Shown here piece by piece: positions 33,565-41,027 of a DNA stretch of 64,000 bases (positions are counted from its first letter, which is position 1; every line of letters begins with the position of its first letter). This DNA is from an uncultured Collinsella sp. (lineage in GTDB: Bacteria > Actinomycetota > Coriobacteriia > Coriobacteriales > Coriobacteriaceae). Both the position numbers and the translations under genes were made by a program. The notes under the pieces were generated by a model, which was not told the DNA's origin, did no database searches, and saw only the letters and a list, made by a program, of their open reading frames with translations. The stretch covers positions 1-64,000 of the forward strand of contig CATYZK010000007.1 of the NCBI GenBank assembly GCA_958415665.1, written 5' to 3'.

Positions 33565-34988
33565 GGACCGGGGCGCGAGGTCGCGGGGGCATGCCGCTCT
33601 CCTTCGTCATCGCGCGCTACTTCGCCTACGCGTTCGCGGCGGTCGCCACGGCGTGGCTCGCCTCGTTCATGGCGCTCTCCGCGGCGATCAATGTGGGCTT
33701 CGTCTACGAGGCAAGCTGGGGGCCGGCCAATGCACGCGAGGTCGCGGAGGGCCTGGCACGCGACGGCGTCTGCGGGCAGCAGGACGTGCCGACGGCGTAC
33801 CGCTACCTCATCCTGAACAAGGACGGATACGTGCTGATGACAGACCTCGAGGGCACGCGGCTCGAGGACGCGACGGAAATGGCCCGTACGGCACTCGCCG
33901 CGGATCCGGGCACAGTGGAGATCGAGGGCGGGGGCTCGGGCCTCACCTACGCCGCGTTCCCGCTCAAGGACGGCGGGGCATGCGCGCTCGTCAGCGAGTA
34001 CCTGCCGCAGTGGGTCTCGCGCGATCTCGCCGGCCTGCTTCCCAACCCGCAGAACCTCATGCTCGTCGGCGCCACGGCGGGAAGCGCGCTCGCGCTCGCG
34101 CTCGTGGCGCGCCGCGCGAGCCGCGTGATCTCGCGCAAGATGGCGCCGCTCGCGGAGGCGGCGGGGCGCGTCGGCGCGGGGGAGCTCGACTTCGCGGTCG
34201 GCAGCACCAACGTGCGCGAGGTGAACGACGTCCTCGCCGCGATGGACGCCATGCGGGCCTCCCTCGCCGAGTCGCTCGAGGCCCGCTGGGCCGCGGAGCG
34301 GGGGCAGCGCGAGCAGGTGGCGTCGCTCGCCCACGATCTCAAGACGCCGCTCACCGTGCTGCGCGCCAACGCCGACTTCGTGGCGGAGGAGCTGGAAGAC
34401 GAGAAAGACGCCGACCTCGCGGCCGCCGCGCGCGACATAGCCGGCAGTGTCGAAAGGCTCGACGGCTACGTGCGCCTGCTCATCGAGGCCTCGCGCGGGT
34501 CCGGCGGGGCGGAGAGGGCCCCCATGCGGCCGGCCGAGCTCTGCGAGCAGGTCCTCGCCGAGGCCGCCCAGATCGCCCGGGCGCGAGGCGTGACGCTCGA
34601 CGCAGCCACGGGCCCCGCTGTCGCGGGCGCGCCCGAGGCCCCACTCGACCGAACCACCCTGGTGCGGGCCGCCGCGAACCTCGTGGCCAACGCCGCCGAG
34701 CACGCGCGCTCGCGCGTGGTGGTCTCCTGCGACGTCGCTGGTGGATACCTCGTCATCGAGGTCGCCGATGACGGACCGGGCTTTTCTCCCGCCGCCCTCG
34801 AACGCGGCTGCGAGCGCCTCTTCACAGACGACTCCTCTCGCTCCTCGCGCGACGGAGGCCGCCATTACGGGCTCGGCCTCCACGTCGCCTCCGAGGCCGC
34901 GAGCGCCCACGGGGGCTCCGTCTCGCTCGCCAACAGCCCCTCGGGCGGCGCGGTGGCCACCATCGCGGTCCCCCTGTGCGGGGCCTGA
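33552..34988 (+). CDS. Sensor histidine kinase
   Basis: 478 aa from GTG 33552 (13-bp overlap with the regulator), or 465 aa from ATG 33591; neither site has a strong Shine-Dalgarno. Two membrane helices (about 17-45 and 172-192) enclose an extracellular region of roughly 125 residues; then a HAMP-like linker, HisKA with H-box SLAHDLKTPLTVL (His261 in the longer form), and a HATPase_c domain with N box ANLVANAAEHA, DDGPGFS and GLGLHVA. The domain order fits CprK-type lantibiotic sensors; the ligand is unknown. Confidence 0.92.
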   Translation: MAALRTGARGRGGMPLSFVIARYFAYAFAAVATAWLASFMALSAAINVGFVYEASWGPANAREVAEGLARDGVCGQQDVPTAYRYLILNKDGYVLMTDLEGTRLEDATEMARTALAADPGTVEIEGGGSGLTYAAFPLKDGGACALVSEYLPQWVSRDLAGLLPNPQNLMLVGATAGSALALALVARRASRVISRKMAPLAEAAGRVGAGELDFAVGSTNVREVNDVLAAMDAMRASLAESLEARWAAERGQREQVASLAHDLKTPLTVLRANADFVAEELEDEKDADLAAAARDIAGSVERLDGYVRLLIEASRGSGGAERAPMRPAELCEQVLAEAAQIARARGVTLDAATGPAVAGAPEAPLDRTTLVRAAANLVANAAEHARSRVVVSCDVAGGYLVIEVADDGPGFSPAALERGCERLFTDDSSRSSRDGGRHYGLGLHVASEAASAHGGSVSLANSPSGGAVATIAVPLCGA

Positions 34989-35000
34989 CGAATCAGGCCC
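34981..35000. terminator. Hairpin at the end of the kinase gene
   Basis: GGGCCTGA and TCAGGCCC form a perfect 8-bp stem with a CGAA loop, overlapping the kinase stop codon and abutting the convergent antitoxin gene. No T tract, so efficiency is uncertain. Confidence 0.5.
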
Positions 35001-35195
35001 TCACACTGGCATACCTCGCAACCAAACGCTTCCCGGATAATTCATGAGGCCGTACTCGTATTCGAGCCTGCCTATCTCTGCGGCAAGCGCCTCCGTCATG
35101 TAGAAGGTTTTCGTGCGGCCCGTCGACTTCGCCAGGCGGTCGTACCTGTTCGCGAGGTCCTCGGGGGTTCTCAGGGCTGCGGTGGCGGTTGCCAT
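35001..35195 (-). CDS. RHH/RelB-type antitoxin, orphan
   Basis: 64 aa. Ribbon-helix-helix pattern TPEDLANRYDRLAKSTGRTK followed by TFYMTEALAAEIGRLEYEYG, as in RelB/CopG-like antitoxins that repress their own promoter. The usual toxin-binding C-terminal tail is short and ends NYPGSVWLRGMPV. No RelE/ParE toxin follows; the next feature is the kinase gene on the other strand. RBS GGGAGG sits 6 nt before the ATG and a palindrome lies 21 bp upstream. Probably a leftover of a toxin-antitoxin pair or a stand-alone regulator. Confidence 0.7.
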   Translation of the reverse strand: MATATAALRTPEDLANRYDRLAKSTGRTKTFYMTEALAAEIGRLEYEYGLMNYPGSVWLRGMPV

Positions 35196-35215
35196 GATGC
35201 ACCTCCCGGTTAGAT

Positions 35216-35231
35216 GTAATACGTGTATTAC
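35216..35231 (-). promoter_or_regulatory. Palindromic operator of the antitoxin gene
   Basis: GTAATACGTGTATTAC has perfect 7-bp arms (GTAATAC/GTATTAC) around GT, 21 bp upstream of the start codon, the usual position for autorepression by an RHH antitoxin. Confidence 0.6.
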
Positions 35232-35705
35232 TTTCTATCACATCACCCGAACCCCGCACCGGCGTACGGTCGTATCTGCTATTTTACCTTACATTTTGTC
35301 AACCGGCCCATGCTCGGCTTGTTCAGCCGGATTAAATCAACTGTTAAATCAATCCAGGCCTGTAGGGGGCGGTGGAAATCTTTCGAGGACTGGGGGCGCC
35401 GTCCCTGGGTCGGCTCCTCGATGGCCGCGGCTGAATTCCCCTGCCATCGGCTGCGTGGGTTCCGGCACGGGGCTCTGGCGCTGCTCGAACTGGGCGCAAG
35501 ACTCGGCTGTTGGTCGTACCGGACGGCATACGTTTTGAGACCGGCAAGCTGATGCCGGCTCGAGGACAGCGGCCCGGTGCACCGGGCCGATCGATAGCGG
35601 TCTCAGGTTCACAGCGCAGCTTCTTAGGGCTCGCATATATAGGAAGACTTGATTGGCAATCGATTTTAATGAAGTCGACAGCGCATGTCAGAGCTTTCAG
35701 CAAAC

Positions 35706-35752
35706 CGCAGGTAAATTCGTATACCAAAAATTGGTACACGGATTTACCTGCG
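35706..35752. repeat. Near-perfect 22-bp inverted repeat with 3-nt loop
   Basis: Left arm 35706-35727 (CGCAGGTAAAT...TACCAA) and right arm 35731-35752 pair with two non-Watson-Crick positions around AAA. No T tract follows on either strand, so it is not an ordinary terminator; it may be a transposon-end pair, an operator, or a structured RNA. Confidence 0.75.
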
Positions 35753-36623
35753 ATGTTCATGCTTGGTCAAAAGCCTATCAAGCGATATATCCATTATTTT
35801 AATGCGCGCGCCTGAGCTTTTGACTGAAGTGGCAGTCCGACCGCCGGCAGGCGGCCACGCTATATCCAAAGGCCACGCCTACTCCCCGTGCCCGGCTACG
35901 TCGACGACCCAGTGCTGCCCGTCGAGTTCCTGCCGCAGAGCTACATCAGGGACGTCTTATTGGGGGGACGACCACATGGAACCCCGGGAGATCAAGCTGT
36001 ACGGCTGATCCATCCGTCAACAACATGTCAAAGCCCCAAAACCCAACAGGATCGCGAACGAGGGGATGAATTGACCGCCCGGGTATTTGCGCCAGGGAGG
36101 TCAATTTTATCATCCATGGGTGCGATTCTGTGAGGCCATTTTTCTGGCATCCGCCGTTTGCTCCGGTCTCAACGCACCCATCGACCGTTCAGTAATCTTT
36201 GCGAACGCGACCACGTGCGCATTTGTCGAACAATCAAATGTCCGACAATGTCTGACGGAGCTGTCAGATATTCACGCACGAACAGGCGAGCTTCGCGAGC
36301 GATTGTAGGCAACTAGTAGCCCCAGCTGCGTCTTTGGCGCAGGTTCGACGTCTGACATCTTGAATGTCTAACGTTGAACGAAGCTGGTTGATAACAAGCA
36401 GGTGGAATAAACATGGAGCCCGACACCTCTCGCGCAATCGGCGCGCGGTAAGGGTCTGGCCCATCTCATATGTTGCCAACGCTAACGGTGAACCTGAGCG
36501 CCCGGGCACATTCTTTGTTGGCTGAAACCGGCATAGCAACTAGCGGAAGGCATCATCGAAGGAGTGCGCTGTAAAGCACCCGTCTCCTTAACTGTTAGAA
36601 ATGCGAGTTAATAATCTATGTGG

Positions 36624-36651
36624 TCGATATGCCGTTAAACCCGCATATCGA
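36624..36651 (+). promoter_or_regulatory. Palindrome upstream of the ABC fusion gene
   Basis: TCGATATGC and GCATATCGA are perfect 9-bp arms with a 10-bp spacer, 98 bp before the start codon of the ABC gene. A possible regulator site; no clear -35/-10 pair can be assigned. Confidence 0.45.
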
Positions 36652-36748
36652 TACCGTTCAGCCATTCGCCTCGCCCCCGTCGCACGTATCTTCATCCGGT
36701 CTGTTACTTTTAATCTAACAATTCTTTGAGGAACGTAGGTGCTTCTGA

Positions 36749-38563
36749 ATGTACTGTCGACTTCTTCTCAAACTAATCCTAAGAGACAGGGCCGTATGGA
36801 TTTGTACGCTCGTTCTCGCTGCAGCCTTTTCCGTCCCCATTGCGTTCAATTCACCCATCTACGGGCCCTTCTTTATGAAGCAGGGCATGCAGGGCTTTGT
36901 CGACGCATTCAATACGCGCGCGCCCCAGGCCAGCGGCACAGACCTATCGCCAGAGCAGCAAGATGACGCTGAGCTTGCAAGATACGCGAACGCCGCCCTC
37001 GCCGCTCAAACCGACGCCGCCTTTCTCGATTCTGCCGAGAGCTACTACGCGCTCATGGGCGAAGGCTTCCAATCCGGGTCCATCGTGGGAGACCGAGAGA
37101 CCAATGACGCGGCGCTCGCATATTGCCGCGCCCTGAGCAGCTCCGGCATCACGGATATCCCGGCCTCCGCAAACGACCTGCCATTCCTTTCCTTCCTGCC
37201 TTACGCCATTGCCACGGCGCCGTCTTTCCTTCCCTTCATCCCCTTCCTTCTCTCGTCGATACTCGTGCTCGGCGCCACAAGGCCCGGGACCCTGGCGGCA
37301 AAGGCGCCCGTGCCCAAATTCCGGCGCCTTATCCAGATCGTGTTTTCGATAATCGCCGCGGGGACCGCGATGCTCCTCGCCGGCCTCGCGCCCGGGGGCA
37401 TTTACGCCTTGGTCCTAAACGGCTTCGGGCAAATTGGGTACCCGATCGCCTTCTTCCATGACGGCGCGCTCACCACCACGACCGCGGGAAACGTCTTCAC
37501 AGCCCTGCTTCTCGCGCTGCTCGCGGGCGGAACCTTGATATCCGTTTGCTCCGCCGTCCTATCGACCGCAACGAGGCGCGTCCTCGCGGGCCCCCTTGCC
37601 TCCGCGCTGCTTGTCGCGGCCCCGGCATTCCCGTTATTGTCCGATTCGGCACTGGGGCATAATGCCGTGCTCGGGCTCCTGCCACTGCCCGTATTCTCGC
37701 CTATCGAGGCAACGGGTTACGTAGGATGCTTCCCGACAGAATTCATTGGCTCCGGTTCAGGCAGCGCATCGATGCTTGCCGTGGCCCTGGCATACGTCGC
37801 GGTCCTTTTCGCGGTCGGCGCCGTTGTGACGCGTTCGCCCAAACAGGCTGGACCCGCTAAAAAGCACCATGGGCTTGAGCTCCTGGACGTGAGCGTGGGA
37901 TACGGAAGCACGACGATACTTTCAATCGGGTCGCTTTTCCTGAGCCCGGGAACGGCGGCGGGCCTCGTTGCTCCCAACGGCTCGGGGAAAACCACCCTTC
38001 TTGAAGCGCTGTCGGGCCAATTTCCCACCCGCATCCGCTCGGGAAGCCTGGCGGCAGACGGAATCCGCCAACGTCGATCAGCCGAATTTGCAGAACTCGT
38101 CTACCTGAGCTCTTCGGGCAGCGCGGATCTCTACCCCACGCTATCGGCCATCGAGCACCTTGCCTTCGTTAGGGAGGCGTGGAAACCAGCCGCCGACATC
38201 GACTCGCTCTGCGACTCCCTCGGAATCTCCCCATATCTCGACAAGCCGACCCGTAAACTCTCGACAGGAATGAAGCAGCAGGTAAAGCTTGCCATGGCGA
38301 TAGCGACCGATTGCCCGTACCTCATCCTCGATGAACCGCTGAACGGCCTCGATCCGGGAAAACGGAAAACCTCCTGCGACGCGATGCGCAGCGAAGTGGC
38401 GCGGGGACGCAGCGTGCTCATTTCAAGCCATCTACTCGACGACCTGGCAGACCTCACCAACTCGTTCTACTTCATCGAAGCCGGCACGCTCGTGGAAAAG
38501 ATCAAGTCGTCCTCGCAGACGCTCAAGCAGGAATACCTCGATACATACGAGGGAGGTGAATGA
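36749..38563 (+). CDS. ABC transporter, permease and ATPase in one chain
   Basis: 604 aa. N-terminal ABC-2-like permease part with a first helix (15-35), a large extracytoplasmic segment (about 40-145) and five or so further helices up to residue 365; C-terminal ATPase (about 375-590) with signature KLSTGMKQQVKLAMA and Walker B YLILDEPLNGLDP. Walker A reads APNGSGKTT, with Ala in place of the usual first Gly. ABC-2 exporters normally keep ATPase and permease on separate genes, so the fusion order is unusual. ATG 36749 is chosen; a GTAGGTG site lies upstream. The next gene follows at once and may encode a partner. Substrate unknown. Confidence 0.75.
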   Translation: MYCRLLLKLILRDRAVWICTLVLAAAFSVPIAFNSPIYGPFFMKQGMQGFVDAFNTRAPQASGTDLSPEQQDDAELARYANAALAAQTDAAFLDSAESYYALMGEGFQSGSIVGDRETNDAALAYCRALSSSGITDIPASANDLPFLSFLPYAIATAPSFLPFIPFLLSSILVLGATRPGTLAAKAPVPKFRRLIQIVFSIIAAGTAMLLAGLAPGGIYALVLNGFGQIGYPIAFFHDGALTTTTAGNVFTALLLALLAGGTLISVCSAVLSTATRRVLAGPLASALLVAAPAFPLLSDSALGHNAVLGLLPLPVFSPIEATGYVGCFPTEFIGSGSGSASMLAVALAYVAVLFAVGAVVTRSPKQAGPAKKHHGLELLDVSVGYGSTTILSIGSLFLSPGTAAGLVAPNGSGKTTLLEALSGQFPTRIRSGSLAADGIRQRRSAEFAELVYLSSSGSADLYPTLSAIEHLAFVREAWKPAADIDSLCDSLGISPYLDKPTRKLSTGMKQQVKLAMAIATDCPYLILDEPLNGLDPGKRKTSCDAMRSEVARGRSVLISSHLLDDLADLTNSFYFIEAGTLVEKIKSSSQTLKQEYLDTYEGGE

Positions 38564-38564
38564 C

Positions 38565-38993
38565 ATGATAGGCAAGAGCTATGCAAAGATAGCGATTGTT
38601 GGCTTTGTGCTTTGTCTTGCAATGGTGCTATGCGCATCATTTGCAAGGTATAGGTCCGAGCAGTCGTTCATCGATGGCGCTGAAAACGGTTTTGGCATAG
38701 ACGGGATGTATGCCAACGATGGCGCGACCAGGCCGTCTATGGCGATTCTTGCAGGCGAAGACATGGAATGGCAAATCTGTAATGACGATGGCTCTTGTCT
38801 GAGTGGTCGTTTGGCCGCAACGAGCGACCCGAATTCGTTCGATCTTCTCGACAATGATGGAGCGGATTGCGGTTCTGTTCACCTTTCATATGCATCGCGA
38901 GATGGGATGGACGGCATTCTCTACGTCTCCCACGAGACTGGCGATTTCAAGATGCGCAGGACTAACCGAGTGCCGGCTTTTATCGAGGAGTGA
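38565..38993 (+). CDS. Small exported protein of unknown function
   Basis: 142 aa. N-terminal hydrophobic segment (about residues 8-28) suggests a signal anchor; the rest is acidic, with Cys pairs in QICNDDGSCLSG. GGGAGG lies 8 nt before ATG 38565, and the GTG at 38556 is less well placed. It starts 1 nt after the ABC fusion stop, so the two are co-expressed. No family is recognised; a role as accessory or immunity protein of the transporter is conjecture. Confidence 0.6.
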   Translation: MIGKSYAKIAIVGFVLCLAMVLCASFARYRSEQSFIDGAENGFGIDGMYANDGATRPSMAILAGEDMEWQICNDDGSCLSGRLAATSDPNSFDLLDNDGADCGSVHLSYASRDGMDGILYVSHETGDFKMRRTNRVPAFIEE

Positions 38994-39035
38994 GAGTTCC
39001 CGGCGGCCTGCCGATCAAGCCACCGGGGTATCGAA

Positions 39036-39073
39036 TCCCGCATTCATCCGTACACACACGGACGAATTCGGGA
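39036..39073. repeat. 16-bp imperfect inverted repeat
   Basis: TCCCGCATTCATCCGT (39036-39051) pairs with 39058-39073 with two mismatches around ACACAC. It lies 42 bp after the exported-protein gene and could be its terminator, though no T tract follows. Confidence 0.5.
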
Positions 39074-39125
39074 AGTGTCCGGATAAAGTTGATAATCAAG
39101 GAAACAAAGCCGTTCTGCCTGGGAC

Positions 39126-39431
39126 GGCTTTGGCCTGGACTTTAATTACAACATCGCAATCGACACTTATCAGCTCGCGCAACGCGCATGGCCAAATCTC
39201 GGACGCTGGTGCATGGAGGACCTTCGAGATTTACTGGACATCCAAAACGACGACGCACACCGCGTGCTCGCCGACAGCGAAGACGAGATGGCTGTCTACA
39301 ATGCGATCAGAAACGGTGTGAAGTCCGGAGAGCTTTCTGTGGAACCGCCGCGCCGTCGCGCGAGCCGACCGGGCAACCCGGGCAATCTGGTCCCGGCTCT
39401 CCCGGTCGTATTCCTACGATATCGCCCCTAG
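39126..39431 (+). pseudogene. Remnant of a DEDDh (DnaQ-like) 3'-5' exonuclease
   Basis: The frame reads FNYNIAIDTYQLAQRAWPNL, then MEDLRDLLDI and HRVLADSE, which match the Exo II and Exo III regions of DnaQ/PolC-type exonucleases (the HxxxxD of the third motif is present). The N-terminal Exo I part with DxE is missing and there is no start codon or ribosome-binding site. The last 30 residues are not exonuclease-like. Judged a truncated gene fragment; the exact left limit is uncertain. Confidence 0.5.
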
Positions 39432-39443
39432 ATCACCAATGTG

Positions 39444-39683
39444 TCAGATAAAGAATGAGGCAATGGCTATGATCACGCCTACGGCAGATGCAACGACTGC
39501 GCCTTTTTTCCTCTCCTTTAGTCCGACGAATAGGGTTGCCGTAAAGTAAAGGGCGGAAATGCAGGCTATGGCAAGCGAAACGAGTTCCTTGGGCGGTTTC
39601 AGCAAGAGGTCGCTAGCAAAGAGTAATGCAAGCAGGGCAAAGCCGATTGTGGTCAAGTATCTCGATTGATTTTGCGACAACAT
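39444..39683 (-). CDS. Small membrane protein
   Basis: 79 aa with two to three hydrophobic helices (about 10-28, 33-52, 60-78) and a short basic loop KERKKG. GAAAGGAAG lies 7 nt before the ATG. It is third in a minus-strand set after a thioredoxin-like gene and a secreted-peptide gene; an immunity role is plausible from position only. No family recognised. Confidence 0.6.
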   Translation of the reverse strand: MLSQNQSRYLTTIGFALLALLFASDLLLKPPKELVSLAIACISALYFTATLFVGLKERKKGAVVASAVGVIIAIASFFI

Positions 39684-39803
39684 GGCAACTTCCTTTCAGA
39701 ACATGCAAGTGAAAAGTCGGTACGATGTCATTGCGGTTGCAAAAAAGCCGCCGCTAGGACCGGTTGTCACGAGACCGGCGATAACTTCAGCGGTGCCAGC
39801 AAG

Positions 39804-40102
39804 CTAGAGATCGCGCAGGCAAGCCTCCTCCTTCGCGTTCAGCTTGACCTTGTGAGGGACGGTGCGGTTATTTGCAGATCCGTGAGAATCGCACCACGCC
39901 TTGGAATATGAATCCGTGCAGCGCCCGCGCTCAAAAAAAGGGATATATCGTAATTTTCGTCGTAGTTGTCTCCGACGTAGATCTCGCTGCTCTCGGCGGG
40001 AGATCCCTCGTCGGCATGGGCTGCCGCAACGGGCACAAATGGTGTCATGACAAGGGAGAGGCAAAGAGCTGCTGAGACGATGGAGGGCAGGCATTTCTTC
40101 AT
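39804..40102 (-). pseudogene. Secreted Cys-containing peptide precursor, frameshifted at a T7 tract
   Basis: ATG 40102 has AAGGAG 6 nt upstream. The start is a clear signal peptide (MKKCLPSIVSAALCLSLVM ... AHA, cleavage near residue 30). In the given sequence the frame ends at 39839 after a run of seven T (minus strand; A7 at 39933-39939). One extra T would join it to the frame ending at 39804, giving 99 aa with a mature part containing CTDSYSKAWCDSHGS and a final EEACLRDL, i.e. three cysteines (62, 71, 95). The continuation is inference; it could also be a sequencing error or slippage switch. Bacteriocin-like from context only. Confidence 0.5.
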
Positions 40103-40131
40103 GGCTGGCTCCTTAATCTGGCCTTTGATAG

Positions 40132-40671
40132 TTACTTGATGTCGCCTCCTTCCGCTTTATATCCGTTGTATTTGGCGTATTTCTTTAATAAGGCAAGAGG
40201 TTCTTCCTCTCCTTCGGATAAGCCGATGATGTTTCCTTGATCATCCAGTATGAATACGGACGGAATATGCTCAAGTTCATATTGGTCATACACGGTCTTA
40301 TCTTAATCTATGTATATGGGAAAGTCTCCTTCATGGACCGAGGCTTCTTCAATCGTGCTGTCCTCGGAAACAGTGAAAAGGTTCTTCCTTAAGGCTGCGA
40401 AATTATCAAGTTGTTGCATATCTTCTATGAGAGATTCGCAGTGCTGACACCACGATGCCCAGAACATCAAGATGTTTTCCTCATTAGGTTTTAGCTTGTC
40501 AAAATAATTGACGTTTCGGCCGAGGCTGAAATCTTGACCCTTTTTAATGGACAAAGATGAGGGATAAGCATCGTGTTGCGGTTTGATATTGGCGGCGATT
40601 AAGACGGCGAAACACACCAGAGCCGCCAAAGTCAGTAAGGCGATAACGCATTTTCTCGGTTTCCAGCTCAT
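40132..40671 (-). pseudogene. Membrane-anchored thioredoxin-like protein with an in-frame stop
   Basis: ATG 40671 is preceded by GAGGAA. Residues 8-28 form a membrane anchor, followed by a TlpA/thioredoxin-like fold with redox pair Cys75-x-x-Cys78 in MFWASWCQHC. At codon 123 (40303-40305) a TAA interrupts the frame; the same frame continues with the expected second half, including HIPSVFILDDQGNIIG with the cis-Pro, up to the TAA at 40132-40134. Without the stop the protein would be 179 aa. The peptide gene begins 30 nt later. A disulfide-handling role for that peptide is inferred. Confidence 0.75.
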
Positions 40672-40746
40672 AACAGATTCCTCTCTCATGGTGAAACGCA
40701 TACGTTTTGAAACGGGATACCGCTTCGATTCGTTCCGGACGCGGAT

Positions 40747-40929
40747 GTGGACGTAACTGGTCTCGGTGCCAAGTGCGATTTCAGTGCTGTATATGACTTA
40801 ACGGGAATGTCCGAGCAGTGCCGGAGTCTCCATCTGGATTGTTCCGACTGGAACATCAGCCCGAATACACTGCATAGCGACTCCGACAAGAAAGTCCCCG
40901 GCGTAATCCTTCCCAAGGCATGGCAATAG
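40747..40929 (+). pseudogene. Fragment resembling a BspA/DUF285 leucine-rich surface protein
   Basis: About 60 codons. The piece DLTGMSEQCRSLHLDCSDWNI matches the DUF285 repeat pattern (M..C.SL..LD.S.WN.S) found in BspA-like surface proteins. No signal peptide, no start site with ribosome-binding sequence and no further repeats are present, so it is most likely a leftover. Confidence 0.35.
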
Positions 40930-41027
40930 TCAAGATGCCGCAGCGGCAAGACAAAGACAGATTCCCGCGATAACCCTACGCTCAGCTCGTTTCTATTCAC
41001 CCTGAGCGAAGGGAGTGTCGCATATGC

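Larger units (their letters stand above)
35232..36748. other. 1.5-kb region without a recognisable gene
   Basis: Only short frames with no family resemblance and no ribosome-binding site are seen on either strand. Composition is lower in G+C than the block to the left. Visible structure: a 22-bp inverted repeat at 35706-35752, short inverted repeats such as TGTCG/CGACA near 36227, and a 9-bp palindrome at 36624-36651 in front of the ABC gene. It looks like decayed accessory DNA. Confidence 0.6.

Noticed and set aside
35232..36748. Short open frames and an in-frame piece ending EPREIKLYG near 36000 as genes
   Set aside because: No recognisable domain, start site or conservation can be shown; reported only as gene-free, decayed DNA.
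40303..40305. Recoded stop (selenocysteine or pyrrolysine) in the thioredoxin-like gene
   Set aside because: The codon is TAA, not TGA or TAG, and it does not lie at the redox cysteine position.
35526..40710. Direct 13-bp match GCATACGTTTTGA at 35526 and 40698 as possible attachment sites of an element
   Set aside because: Tens of 13-bp matches are expected by chance in 64 kb; no integrase is present and the ends do not fit a gene boundary.
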